This document shows positions 1-11,790 of a stretch of DNA of 64,000 bases, piece by piece. The notes under the pieces were generated by a model that saw only the letters and a list, made by a program, of their open reading frames with translations, was not told the DNA's origin and ran no database searches. This DNA is from Agapanthus africanus (taxonomy: Eukaryota; Streptophyta; Magnoliopsida; Asparagales; Amaryllidaceae), in contig JASDDO010000026.1 of the NCBI GenBank assembly GCA_030015575.1, positions 189,807,739 to 189,871,738 of the forward strand. The letters are read 5' to 3'. The translations under genes were made by a program, and so were the position numbers. How positions within the stretch are numbered: the first letter of the stretch is position 1; each line of letters starts with the position of its first letter.

Positions 1-1004
1 GGTACTGGTTTTCATGATGTTTGACACTCAGGTTCCATAAGACTTCTAGGATTTGAGGGCCGATCCGAGGGCCGATCTGAGTATTTTTGGGATTTGGGGT
101 GTTGTTGATTTACACCGGGCTTTTCCATGCTTATGATTTGTGCATGAGATTAATTATTTTCCAGCACTGAGTACTCAGTTAATATGCACTTATTCATGTA
201 GATATAGTACCTGGTGGTGTACCTTGATCATGATAGTCGTATATTCATATTGTCATACTCATGCTACCAGCTTACATGTTATTGATCATTGCTGTTAGTG
301 CATACTTGTGATATCAGTATGATGTTATTTACTATTCACGAGTTGGCAACTCACCCCCATTGTGCTACAGTGTTTTGCAGGACTTACCCTCTGAGTAGTC
401 GCGGCAGGGCGTCTTATCATCTCTACTTTTGCGGATACCGCTACGTTTGGCTGTGAGGCCCTTTGCTTTTAGGTGTGTTTGCGGTTATCTGTTTGTACAT
501 TGTATATCTTTTTGTTGGATCTAGTATTCTCCCTCTACCACTATTTGTATATGACTTAGAGACGAGTTGTGAGGATTCAGTGTTGTATTATTATTTTTGG
601 TGACTTTGGATGCCGTGCTCGTGGAAGCCGGTTTTGTTGAAAAGTTTACTTCTTTTTGCAGTTTTCTATTATATTTCTTCGCTTCAGCGTCGTATATATA
701 TTTGGTGGTTGTCTCCGCCGTTGGGCGTGATTTTCTCCCGTTTGGTATGCTTTATATATTATCTATGTTGTACCCGTTTTCGGGGCTAGTTTTTACAAAG
801 GAGGTGCTGCCGAAATTTTCAAGAAAGAAAACTAGAGTTAGAGTTTTTACTTGTGATTTTCCGAATGTTTAAAACTATGTTTTTCTCCGTTGATCCAGTT
901 TTGGGTGGTTTAGATTTCTGGGTTTCGGCTTACTTAAGTTGCGTACGCCTGTAGACGTTACGTAGTTTAAGTGCCGGTTACGGGCCAAATATTGGGTCGT
1001 GACA
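1..1004 (+). repeat. 3' part of a LARD-type LTR (element J)
   Basis: This stretch is the last kilobase of a long LTR of the same family as the two LTRs of LARD-K; it aligns by eye with 17360-18336. It carries the family's palindrome GAGTTGGCAACTC near 341-353 and ends in GGGTCGTGACA, the same terminus as the other LTR copies. At 1005 the sequence switches to the middle of another LTR of the same family, so J appears to be inserted into H. Its start lies before the window. Short ORFs here are not conserved and I do not treat them as genes. Confidence 0.8.
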
Positions 1005-1310
1005 GATATGTAGGTACCATCTTGAGGACTTCGAGACAACAAGCAAGCGCGTGGCGACGTCGACATCGGCAAGCGAAGATCAATGTGAGTAGATATATAT
1101 CTATGAGGAAGTCGGGTGGATGGCGTATAAAACCCCCGCAGTTTCGTAGTACAGTATACAGTGTGTTATAGCCATATAGTTATATGTTATTATAAGATGT
1201 ATACTTAGCTATAAATGCTTTAGAGGACTTTGGATTATTGTTATCATATTTAGAAGTTAATGTTATAATTTAGTGTTAGTCGTGAAACCCTAGAATAAGG
1301 TTTACACACT

Positions 1311-1328
1311 CACACACACACACACACA
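1311..1328. repeat. (CA)n microsatellite
   Basis: A CA dinucleotide run lies inside LTR H. The LARD-K LTR has only a short interrupted CA stretch at the same place (about 15590-15602), so the run grew in this copy. Confidence 0.95.
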
Positions 1329-1342
1329 TAGGTAAGGGACTA

Positions 1343-1359
1343 TGTGTGTGTGTGTGTGT
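1343..1359. repeat. (TG)n microsatellite
   Basis: A TG run lies 14 bases after the CA run. The two are complementary and could pair as a hairpin. Confidence 0.95.
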
Positions 1360-1522
1360 ATACGTATATATACATGGATAATGAGGATAGTATATAATAT
1401 TTGGAGATGAGTCGATGTGATTGGGCACGATGCCACGAGATCGGTGATGTCATTTGGTTCGTATTATTAGATACGACAAGATATTATAGCGGGTATTTGG
1501 GTGATGTGTTTCATACACACGC

Positions 1523-1548
1523 ATATATATATATATATATATATATAT
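1523..1548. repeat. (AT)n microsatellite
   Basis: Thirteen AT units lie inside LTR H. The run is absent from the LARD-K LTRs. Confidence 0.95.
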
Positions 1549-1786
1549 GTTGATGGTCTCGGTATGTACTAGACGCAGATCAGTACCCAGCTCATGATAT
1601 ATGATGATAAGGATACCAGTTGAATAATGATATAAATGTGATATTTGACCCGTACCCAGATTTAGGATGCCGTACGATAGATTTACCGTACGAGATGAAT
1701 ATCGGTGATTGATCCGCACTCTTGACTCGAGGATGTCATATTATATATTGTATCGTATGGGATACTATTGAGACGGGATCACGTAC

Positions 1787-1789
<3 letters not shown>

Positions 1790-1818
<29 letters not shown>
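1790..1818. repeat. (TA)n microsatellite
   Basis: A TA run lies in LTR H. The matching site in LARD-K is short in the 5' LTR (about 16170) and partly expanded in the 3' LTR (about 45299-45316), so this is a mutable spot of the LTR. Confidence 0.95.
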
Positions 1819-1821
<3 letters not shown>

Positions 1822-2076
1822 CTCAGATTTAGGTGGTTTTCCTTACCCTTTCGATTAGTCTGTTAGTTTAGTCCTGCAGTTTACTTGTTGATGTTAGACT
1901 AGACTCGAGTCATACCTATATCAAAACTAACGAATCGAGAGTATTTTAAAGACAGACCAAGGGATTCTACGGATATTTCAATGGACGTACCTTTTCTTAA
2001 AAACACTGTAACCCTTATTTTCTAAACACAACGATTCGTGTTATTTCAAATCTCAAAACTGTATGACTCATATATA

Positions 2077-4142
2077 TGTTGGATATAGTGCCCTTTAAGT
2101 CAATTATTGGATCGCAGGTACGTGATTGCAATGATTGAGGGAGGACCTATGCCGATAGAACAGTCTTACTCGAGATGATAGTGTGCTATCTGGTTTGTCT
2201 TTATCATCATGTAGATGTTGATAGAGCCTATAGGATTCTTGCTTGACTACCAGCAGTATGATGGCGATCATATATGTGGGAGCTGGGGTCTATAAGCACA
2301 TCCTTAAAGTGTCCCTAGTCGTGGGAGTTTCGAGACAGGGCATCGATACTCCAGAGTAGACTAGTGTATACATTCGAGACCTCGATGTGGGGCGGTGGCC
2401 GGTCTCACAAGCCACTGGTGTCAGTTGGATCACCTAAGATGTATACAGGTGCTCATTGGGTTATGAGTACACCGGACAGGACTAGCCGGGAACTTGCTGG
2501 TTGGTATTATACCTAGCGTCAGATAGCAGTTCCCTGGTGATATGTATACAGGTTAGTTCAACGACCTGAGGTCGTCCTTTGTCTCGTGTGAGTTCCCACT
2601 GTACTTTGATTTATACCCTACCACGGGTCAAAGGAGTCATGCAAACAGGTATATTCCCGAGCCACATGGAGGCAGTGAGCAGATCTTCGTAGATTCGTCT
2701 CTCCCGGTATTGGGGGTGAGATCGCGCTGTGTTAAGGAGAGCCATTACATGAAATCCCTGGCCAGGGTAATGGAGATTTACTGGAAGGTATTCCAGTAGT
2801 ATCTCAGAGTGTTCTGGGCTGCTCTCTGACACGACTTATGCAGCTATTGGGGGTCTGACGTTTACCGGCCCCCTAGGCCTAATATGCGATACTCATGGAC
2901 GAATGGACCGGACTGTACGGATATTGTCGCTGTCAGGCTCAGTAGGGTTTATAGATGAGTTCCCTCGTCAGCTTCTCTTCCAATCAATACATAGGCAAAC
3001 CGTTACGTACAGATTGTACCTCTGACGTGCTAGTGGTTATACCCAGTGCCAGTGTATTGATGAGTTATTAGAGTCCCTTACAGACACTTTCCTAAGTTCG
3101 GGCGAAACGTTGTAGATGCCGTATGGTATTATGGCAGGGTTCGGAAAATGCACGTGGGTTTTCGCACGTGCCATTATTCGGGCAGATAATACTGGTAGGC
3201 TTTGGTTTAAGCCGGATTCCAGTATTATACTGTGTAGATATAATATCTTTTTCTCGGTTGCATTTGTATTCGGTCGTAATACAAATGCGGGTATGTTTAT
3301 ACTGTTACGGGGTTATCCTGAAATTCGCTTCAGGATCACTTTTGGAAGTTGCCAGTTTCCAGTTTCTATCACCCGTCTTTAACATTCGGTTAAAGATGGA
3401 TTTATCTTTTCTTCTTTGGGTGAGTCATGGTTCTAGAAGATTCTAGATGAGGTGACTAGGTTCATGATTCATGGTTTGCATTAATTGTGAGGTGAGGTGT
3501 TTTGCAAGGTGGAATTTGCATTGATTGTGTTCATACAAGGTGTCTTATGACTCATTAGTTTTCTTTAGTTGAAGTGATAAGTATGAATGCTTAGGATCAC
3601 CCCCTCCTCTCTCCTACACTCACCTCCCTCATATATTATAGTGGCCGGCCCCTCTTATTTAGGAATGGATTGATTTTGAGAAAAGATTATGATAGTTTAG
3701 TGTATGGAAATTTCATAGCCCAATTTCCATTTACCCGATTCCAATTGGCAACTTCATTAACCGTTCATCCATAGCCATGGACGTAAGGGGACAAAGTCTT
3801 CTACTCATTCTCTACATCATCTTGGTCGTCTCTTTTAGCAAACTTGACGACCGAGTTGCCTAGGTTCAGAGGCAGGAGCCCGTTTAAAGATCCGTTGACG
3901 TGGTGCCACCTGGACGACGAGACTGGAGTTTCAGAAGATCAAAGCCGCCGCAACAAAGTGTGGGATGATGGTTGAAGACCGAAGGACTCGGATAGTTCGG
4001 TATAACATTTCTACCCACTTTGTAGTTTGTTAGTTTAGCTTTAATGGCAGATCGGGGTTATAGTACGCGATAGAGCCAGTTGTAAATGTTTTGTTCCGCA
4101 TATTGGCGTCTGGTAGACGGCCAGGGCTACCGTGGACTTACC
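2077..4142 (+). repeat. Copia-A 5' LTR
   Basis: This is a direct repeat of 9510-11589. It begins TGTTGG. The canonical terminal CA has become CC at 4141-4142, judged by alignment to the 3' LTR, which ends TTACA. A diverged copy of the same LTR lies on the other strand as fragment G. ORFs at 2611-2832 and 3116-3446 are mirrored in the 3' LTR only because the LTRs are duplicates, so I do not call them genes. Confidence 0.9.
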
Positions 4143-4143
4143 G

Positions 4144-4156
4144 TGGTATCATAGAC
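4144..4156 (+). promoter_or_regulatory. Decayed primer-binding site of Copia-A
   Basis: TGGTATCATAGAC follows the LTR by one base. It resembles the tRNA-iMet primer site TGGTATCAGAGC seen intact in Copia-B, C and D, but has an inserted base and a substitution. Confidence 0.65.
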
Positions 4157-4352
4157 TCACCATTAAGCTATACTAACTTGTGCTAACGCGTTTAAAATAT
4201 CGATCGAACGGATTTTCAAAAAATCGCAATTTCATGTGTTAAAGTTTCTGTTAATTTGAAATCTGTTCTAAAATTCATTTTGACCATACCCGAAAATCAT
4301 GCAGGCTTTTATTAGAACACTGAAGAAAAACGACCTAATGATCTGACCGTAC

Positions 4353-4401
4353 GGCCGCGGATCCGCCGCCAAATCCATGCTTTGGCCGCGGAACCGCGGC
4401 C
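4353..4401 (+). other. GC-rich hairpin in Copia-A leader
   Basis: The arms CCGCGGATCCGCCGCCAAA and TTTGGCCGCGGAACCGCGG pair with two mismatches around a short loop. Each arm is itself close to a CCGCGG-NN-CCGCGG palindrome. Similar hairpins lie at matching places in Copia-B, C and D. Confidence 0.75.
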
Positions 4402-5774
4402 ATATTGTTGAATCATTGGACCATCTATCTTCAGTAGCTTCTACATGGGAAATTGTGGTTTATGGAATGTTTATTTTGGGCCTAGATTTTATTACTGTAC
4501 AGCAGATGTACGTGGGGCCCTCTTCTGGAAATTTTGTCGATCGAAATTTAAACGTGTTAGTTTACAGTATTTACAATATTTCTCCGATCGGGAATGTCAT
4601 TTGATCGGTAAACCGCATCTAATTGCTATAGTTCTTTTAGACGGGTTTGCGAACGTGACATTCGCGTTAATGTTCTGTGTTGTGCTGTGATGTTGCGGAT
4701 TTGTCGTGGTGGATAGCAGGGTGCAATGATAGTGAAGTTTGGATTTATTTGTACATTTGATATTGCGGGGCGAGCGTCCAACATATGGACTGCCGTCACT
4801 GCCTGTTGTATAATATTCTTTTGGGGCACGACCGGGTTAAGGTCGATGTACCCGTTGTACATATTTTTATTTCTGTACTAGGTTTATCCCGCGAAGGAGT
4901 GCACGGATAGACGGGTTCTGGATGGCAACGGGTCCGTATCGCATGGCTTTGAGAGGCAAAGGGACCTCATTCTAGAATTGGCAGACTATTCGCCATACTC
5001 ATAGGGGGTACAGGTTGACCCAAGGAGGGGTGCTCAATTTACCGGATTCCGTGAAGTGCCGGGTGTTCCATTCACTATATTGTGGGGGCTACCTCGCTTC
5101 AGGTTTTGGCGGGTAACTTGCCGCACCAGTAGTGGTCTAGGTTTCATTGCACAGGCTATCCACACGACAAGGGGAACGTCGGGTTTCAGCAGCGGCTCTG
5201 TGAAACCTGGGGATCCCAGATTATCTGTATTGTTCTGTGATGCTTATTAATTTTCTGTAATGTTGCATATTATCACGCCTGGAGAGATTATTGTATATTG
5301 GTATATATACGATTAGATGTTGTATATGTTTTACACCCGCGCTAGTCCAGCCCCCGCTCTGTCGTTAGTTAAGTAACCTAACGGGTGATGACGGGACCCA
5401 GTGACGAATGCGGATGGCATATACGTACATTTTATTTTCGTTCTTTTCTGGTGTGATTAAATGATGGGAATGCGTTGATTCTTATCAATGCAAGATAAAA
5501 CAAACCTATATCTGATGTTGTTGGAACAATTTGCTTTGCATCGAGGTATTCAGTTAGATTATCCTGCACTTCATTCCACGAGGAAAGAGCCGAGATCCCT
5601 TCACCGGGAGTGACCATTTTAGCAAAAGTTTTTCGCCACTATATTTTTTATAAAAAAAAGCTATCAGGTCCTTCAACGAGATCAAGTTCATTACGTTAAA
5701 GGTTTTTCGCCAAAAACCAGCCGTAATCCTCCATCATTTCTTATGGATGGTCAGTAATATTCAAGCTATGTTTG

Positions 5775-5964
5775 TTGGCCTACGTCAAGACATAGTGTTT
5801 GGTAGCTGCTGGGTATTCATTTGTTGCATAGATAGATGCATTAGTTTAGAACTGACGTACAGCCTTATTGGCCTACGTCAAGGGCATGTACGATGACCTA
5901 AATTAATCAGGACAACGATGGGTAGAACTTGACATGTGGTTTATGATTTGTTGGCCTACGTCAA
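5775..5964 (+). repeat. Three copies of palindrome TTGGCCTACGTCAA
   Basis: Exact copies lie at 5775-5788, 5868-5881 and 5951-5964. The first is followed by a block like GTAGTG...GGTAGCT, the second by GGGC, and the third by GGTCATA, as in the other copia elements. The core differs from those of Copia-B, C and D. Confidence 0.85.
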
Positions 5965-6250
5965 GGTCATAAGTGCATTGGATAAAAATTATATCGGGAG
6001 TTTCAAACATACAGAAAACTTGCCTGACTTGCGCATACCTTCTGGAGTGTGTTAACTTGAGTGGCTTCCATCAAGATTATCATGCGATGATAGTAGGATC
6101 CCGATTCCCACTGATAAGTTGGTTTACTCTTCGGGTGATCCCGACTAATTCTTCTTTCAGGTTTCGAGGAGAATTTGAGATTACAGTGGGAGGTTTCCTA
6201 ATTAGATAAAGTGATAACCATTCTGATCTAGGTTAGAGTGCACGCAGAGT

Positions 6251-6274
6251 ATTTCTTTTCTCTCTCTTTGGCAG
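6251..6274 (+). promoter_or_regulatory. Splice-acceptor-like tract, Copia-A
   Basis: A pyrimidine tract ends in TTTGGCAG directly before GCGACC, the place where Copia-B, C and D have TCTCTCTCCAG before the protease region. Confidence 0.5.
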
Positions 6275-6359
6275 CGACCTTTGACCGACCCTAGACTATA
6301 ACTCAGTGACCAAGTTGACCGAACCTTCTTAATATACTGGCTTTTGGATTGTCTATAGT

Positions 6360-7080
6360 TGCATAAGTCATTGCCGCTCCTTATTTTACCCTTTGTATTT
6401 CTCAGAACAACCCGTATTACTACGGACATCCACTTCCAATGGATAGATCCATCGTATGGTTATATACGAATTCGGAGGGATTTCTTCGAGGATGGATCCA
6501 GGTTCAGGAGAAATAGAATTGGTTTATTCAGTTGTCTTCTATTATCACCTTCTCTCTGGTTGCGAGGGCTCCTTGGTTTAGGAGAGTACACCTATTACGC
6601 TTATTGGATAGTCTTATTCCAAACCATAGGCAGGTGCCGAAAGGTAGGGAATGAAGAAAACCAATTAGCCTAAGGCAGGTGTACAGAACGTAAAAAATAA
6701 AGAAAAAATAAAGGGATTAGAAATAGGGCAAAGTAAATTGCGACTACTAACATTCACGACCAAACCACGTATTTCATCGCCACTCCTACTTCACCTTTGA
6801 TTTCTCCAGAACAACCCGTATCACTACGAATATCCAATTCCATTGGATAAATCCATCGTATGGTTATATACGAACTTGAAGGATATTTTTTCGAGGATGG
6901 ATTCTGGTTCAGGAGAAATAGGAATAAGGTTTATTCAGTTGTCTTTTATCATCACCTTCTCTCAAGTTGCGAGTACTCCTAGGATTAGGAGAGTACACCT
7001 ATTATGCTTACTGAATAGTCTTCTTCCAAGCCATAGGCAGGTGCCGAACGGTAGGGAAGGAAGAGAACCATTTAACCTAA
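6360..7080 (+). repeat. 404-bp-period tandem duplication in Copia-A
   Basis: About 300 bases from 6370 (with AGAACAACCCG at 6404) recur from 6775 (same word at 6808) with scattered substitutions and small indels. The two copies are separated by about 110 unduplicated bases. It lies just after the acceptor-like tract, where protease and GAG-pre-integrase would be expected. Neither copy encodes a recognisable domain. Confidence 0.85.
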
Positions 7081-7099
7081 TGATGGTATACAGAAGGTA

Positions 7100-9498
7100 A
7101 CGACTAAAGATAAATAAAGGGAATTGGAAAGATGGCAGGGAAATATACGGTTAAAGTCGTGATTTGGATTATGGAAGAGGCATTACTAAAGAATACCAGG
7201 ATACCCCTACGAAACATTTTATTATTTCAGTGCATTATTAATGGAAAACTGTTTTTCCGATTAGATACTTACTCCAGGGTATGTATTTACCAGGTATGAT
7301 TCTTACATCTGTATAGTTTTACAGATGTTGAGTGGGAGCAAGTTATTGGAAATTAGGTGATCATCCTCATTATATCGGAATTCGTTGTAATTGGTGATAT
7401 TTGAGGAAATCGCCTGGGGACAGTTTTCAACCTATGACGCACAGGTTTTGAGTTATTAAACTCAGCGGACATATACAAAGTATTGTATGTTGTCCAGTGT
7501 CCGTCAGGACAAAAGGGTAGGTCCTCGTACTATGTTCTGTTTACTTATGACTTCTCTAGTTTTTAGACAAGTGTTTCGTAGAAATACATTTTCTAAGTAT
7601 TGAGAAGTTGTGGGAATAGGAAATAAAGTAGAGAACCATGTGTCGCAAGTATTGGCATTCTTCAAAGAAATCGAAGATGTAGACACTTATGATTGGTATT
7701 CAGTTGATAATAATGGTTTTGAGAAACTTGTTTCTCTTTCAGGTTACTCAAAATTGGATGGATTACTAAGTTGAGTAATGCTGATTAGCCTCTCTCCATT
7801 AAATTGATATGCACTGGAGACAGCTGCATGTTTTGAATCTGGCTCCAATTAAATATATGCCAAAGTTTCTATATTGGATATAGAATGGATCATATCTTAA
7901 CGATGTTAAGGTAAGGGGAGTTGTCCAGTTTACGCTTAAAACCAGACACTGGATGACTCAAGGCACGTTTCTGTAATAGCAGTTTGTGGGTTGACCTTAG
8001 CTTTGACGAGGGTTGATTTTCTACCATCTGGAAGATCAATATTGATATTGTTCTTGACTCGCCACAGTTTTATTAAAATGGATTTTTCAGAAAACAGTAG
8101 TGGGAGTATGGTAGAACTGGAAGTGATTCCAGAACCGCAAACGATTACGGAAAATTTAATAGGACCTATATATTCAATCAAGTTTGACATTCCAATAGCC
8201 ACTCCGCAGATATGGTGGGTAACCTCAGACACCCGAGAGGTACTCCGATAGCCTCAAGGACGGTGACAGGGAGGTTCTTGTTTATCCAGACTTGACACTA
8301 CTCTTGTTCCAGACTTTGAGACCCGGCAGGAGGATAAGTATAGCGTCGTTCTAAACTAGTTTTAGAAGTATACGTATATATATTGTTCTGCCAAAGGGTT
8401 GTCGTAGTCAGTGGGAGCAGCGGAAGCATAGTGGGCATGTAGCTTATGTCTATTTATAGACTTGACCAATTATAGCGGAGATAGATCATCTAATTCTGAT
8501 ATGACAGTCATGGGTTTGACTTCATCAGAATAGGGGATGGATCTGTTAAGAAGGTAGCAGGGTGTGATGTCTTGGTATTTGAATGACATACACATAGTAG
8601 GAAGTAAAATTCCTATATTACGATCGGTTGTACTATGGTCGTCACACAGTTGTTTCTCCACAAAGGATATGGATATAATATCTGACATTCTGGATACTAG
8701 ATCTATGGTTTTAGATCTAGATTTGGGTAGCTTCCCAATATGGGTACTTTGACAGTATTCTAATAGTATTTTAGAATAGATGACTCCTAGCATGGTGGTA
8801 TACCTGCAGGTGATGGAGTCACCCTCTCTAAAGGTGTCTTGCAGACTAAAGGGGAGAGGGACGTACATGATTGACACATCACTTACTTAGGCAATTGAGT
8901 CAATCGTGAGATGTCAAGTACCACACCAGATGTCGTTTTTGCACTAGATGCGATAAGTTTATATTAATCCAATCCTGAAGAAACATAAGGAAGCAGTTTT
9001 AGAACATAAGTGCATGTTCTACGGATTTGATGACGGCGGCCTCCTTCGGGAGACGGTTATCATTCCAGGGTTCAAAGGTGACATGGATGACAGAGTGATT
9101 GTCAGAGTTATAGTTTTCCCTCAGACGAGGGACAATATTATGGACCGATGGTCCAAGAGGATACTGTGGGAGGCATAGTGCTGTACACTGATTATTTTCA
9201 GTAATCGATACAATCTAAGAAGTTTGGATTTGGAGTTCATTTTTGAACTAGGTCCCATCAGATATCTAGATATATTCTAAGACAGGTATTACTCAATTCG
9301 GGAGATGGTTCTCTCCGCGAATATGAGATTTAGAGAGATATAGAAAGAAACATCAGGGCGGATCCACTCACTGAGGCTATTTCTCAAACACAATAGTTTT
9401 TGCAAACGATCTTTGTGAAACAGATTACTAGAGGAGTTGGATGTTCGATATCACACGGGCTGTGAGTACGCGACATCGCAATAATTAGCCTTAAGTGC
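7100..9498 (+). pseudogene. Copia-A pol remnant
   Basis: This stretch is heavily decayed. I see nothing firm in 7100-8080. Around 8090-8165 the integrase-to-RT linker of Copia-C is recognisable in translation. At 8375-8430 lies the RT block ending GTGGGAGCAGCGG. At 8576-8587 the RT motif YVDD reads YLND, so the catalytic Asp pair is broken, and the following ILxxR and LDL blocks can be followed to about 8750. RNase H and the C-terminal end are traceable at about 9250-9390. Many stops and indels interrupt every frame. Confidence 0.75.
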
Positions 9499-9509
9499 AA
9501 GTGGGAGAT
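9499..9509 (+). promoter_or_regulatory. Polypurine tract of Copia-A
   Basis: AAGTGGGAGAT sits immediately before the 3' LTR and is identical in Copia-B and C. It would prime plus-strand synthesis. Confidence 0.85.
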
Positions 9510-11589
9510 TGTTGGATATAGTGCCCTCTAAGTCAATTATTGGATCGCAGGTACGTGATTGCAATGATTGAGGGAGGACCTATGCCGATAGAACAGTCTT
9601 ACTCGAGATAATAGTGTGCTATCGGGTTTGTCTTTATCATCATGTAGATGTTGATAGAGCCCATAGGATTCTTGCTTGACTACCAGAAGTATGATGGCGA
9701 TCATATATGTGGGAGCTGGGGTCTATAAGCACATCCTTAAAGTGTCCCTATTCATGGGAGTTTCGAGACAGGGCATCGATACTCCAGAGTAGACTAGTGT
9801 ATACATTCGAGACCCCGACGAGGGGCGGTGGCCGGTCTCACAAGCCACTGGTGTCAGTTGGATCACCTAAGATGTATACATGTGCTCATTGGGTTATGAG
9901 TACACCGGACAGGACTCGCCAGGAACTTGCTGGTTGGTATTATACCTAGCGTCAGATACCAGTTCCCTGGTGACATGTGTACAGGTTAGTTCATCGACCT
10001 TAGGTCGTCATTTGTCTCATGTGAGTTCCCACCGTGCTTTGATTTATACCCTACCATGGGTCAAAGGAGTCGTACAAACAGGTATATTTTGGGTACAGTC
10101 CCGAGCCACATGGAGGCAGTGAGCAGATCTTCGGGGATTTGTCTCTCCTGGTATTGGGGGTGAGATCGCGCTGTATTTAGGAGAGCCATTACACGAAATC
10201 CCTGGACAGGGTAATGGAAATTTACTGGAAGATATTCCAGTAGTATCTCAGAATGTTCTGGGCTGCTCTCTGACACGACTTATACAGCTATTGGGGGTCT
10301 AACGTTTACCGGCCCCCTAGGCCTAATATGCGATACTCATACATGAATGGAACGGACTGTATAGATATTGTCACTGTCAGGCTCAGTAGGGTTTATATAT
10401 GAGTTCGCTCGTTAGCTTCCCTTCCAATCAATACATAGGCAAACCGTTACGTACAGCTTGTACCTCTGACGTGCTAGTGGTTATACCCAGTGCCAGTGTA
10501 TTGATGAGTCATTAGAGTCCCCCACAGACACTTTCCCAAGTTCGGGAGAAACGTTGTAGATGCCGTATAGTATTATGGCAGGGTTCGGAAAATGCACGTG
10601 CGTTTTCGCACGTGTCATTTTTTGGGCAGATAATACTGGTAGGCTTTGGTTTAAGCCGGATGCCAGTATTATACTGTGTAGATATAATATCTTTGTCTCA
10701 GTTGCATTTGTATTCGGTCGTAATACAAATGCGGGTATGTTTATACTGTTACGGGGTTATCCTGAAATTTGTTTCAGGATCACTTTTGGAAATTGCCCGT
10801 TTCCAGTTTTCTATCGCCCGTCTTTAACATTCGGTTAAAGAAGGATTTATCTTTTCTTCTTTGGGTGAGTCATGGTTCTAGAAGATTCTAGATGAGGTGA
10901 CTAGGTTCATGATTCATGGTTTGCATTAATTGTGAAGTGAGGTGTTTTGCAAGGTGGATTTTGCATTGATTGTGTTCATACAAGGTGTCTTATGACTCAT
11001 TAGTTTTCTTTAATTGAAGTGATAAGTATGAATGCTTAGGATCACCCCCTCCTCTCTCCTACACTCACCTCCCTCATATATTTTAGTGGCTGACCCCTCT
11101 TGTTTGGGAATGGATTGATTTTGAGAAATGATTATGATAGTTTAGTGTATGGAAATTTCATAGCCCAATTTCCATTTACCCGATTCCAATTGGCAACTTC
11201 ATTAACCATTTGTCCATAGCCATGGACGTAAGGAGACAAAGTGTTCTACTCATTCTCTACATCATCTTGGTCGTCTCTTTTAGCAAACTTGACGACCGAG
11301 TTGCCTCGGTTCAGAGGCGGGAGCCCGTTTAAAGATCCGTCGACGTGGTGCCACCTGGACGACGAGACTGGAGTTTCAGAAGATCGAAGCCGCCGCAACA
11401 AAGCGTGGGATGATGGTTGAAGACCGAAGGACTCGGATAGTTCGGTATAACATTTCGACCCACTTTGTAGTTTGTTAGTTTAGCTTTAATGGCAGATCGG
11501 GGTTATAGTACGCGATAGCGCCAGTTGTAAATGTTTTGTTCCGCATATTGGCGTCTGTTAGACGGCCGGGGCGCTACCGTGGACTTACA
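9510..11589 (+). repeat. Copia-A 3' LTR
   Basis: This is a direct repeat of 2077-4142, about 97 percent identical over the first 320 bases by eye. It starts TGTTGG, ends TTACA and is followed by the target duplicate ATATA. Confidence 0.92.
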
Positions 11590-11724
11590 ATATATAAATG
11601 TATATTCGTACATGTTGCGTTATTATTCATGTTCTGCATATTCATGTTATTCGCATCGAATTGCATGCTTATATTGTGTTTTAATTAGTCATTATTAAAA
11701 TCATACTGTCAGGACACCAGCACC

Positions 11725-11790
11725 ATTACCGATGATGCGTATGCTCCACGTACACCTGCATGCCGGCCCACACACATCCTCATCGGTAAT
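11725..11790 (+). other. Covarying stem-loop in LTR H
   Basis: ATTACCGATGA and TCATCGGTAAT form a perfect 11-bp stem. In LARD-K the arms read ATTATCGATGATG and CATCATCGATAAT, so a T-A pair has become C-G on both sides. Confidence 0.8.

Larger units (their letters stand above)
1005..2076 (+). repeat. Older LARD-type LTR (element H), left piece
   Basis: This is the middle of a LARD-family LTR matching about 15300-16440 in LARD-K: the GTAGGTACC start, the GTGAGTAG donor-like site near 1084, the GTCGGGTGGATGGCGTAT block at 1113-1130, and the closing AACCCTTATTTT block near 2010. It is more diverged than the LARD-K LTRs and has gained several microsatellites. Its first 1.6 kb or so lies to the left of the window. 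It is cut at 2076 by Copia-A and resumes at 11590. Confidence 0.8.
4157..6274 (+). other. Structured gag-less leader of Copia-A
   Basis: The stretch between primer site and pol has no long ORF. It shares ordered blocks with the leaders of Copia-B, C and D. These are a GC-rich hairpin (4353-4401), a hairpin whose stem is CTTTG/CAAAG (4947-4961) at the place where the others use ACTCGA/TCGAGT, a TCGTTAG/CTAACGG hairpin block near 5361-5385, a CACCGGGAGTGAC module (5531-5629, one copy here and two in the others), three palindromes (5775-5964) and a splice-acceptor-like tract. Conservation of order without an ORF points to RNA or DNA structure, not protein. Function is unknown. Confidence 0.6.
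2077..11589 (+). mobile_element. Copia-A, complete but defective Ty1/copia element
   Basis: The element is bounded by two LTRs of about 2.07 kb that begin TGTTGGATATAG, and is flanked by the 5-bp duplication ATATA (2072-2076 and 11590-11594). It has a decayed tRNA-iMet primer site after the first LTR and a polypurine tract before the second, so it lies on the + strand. The 5.4-kb interior holds a non-coding structured leader, a 404-bp tandem duplication and remnants of pol. The LTRs differ by only a few bases per hundred while pol is beyond recognition in places, which suggests it moved as an already defective copy. It sits inside LARD-type LTR H. Confidence 0.9.

Noticed and set aside
3116..3446. 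Overlapping ORFs in Copia-A LTR as genes
   Set aside because: The same ORFs recur in the 3' LTR at 10560-10838 as a result of LTR duplication. There is no recognisable domain, and two frames are open at once.
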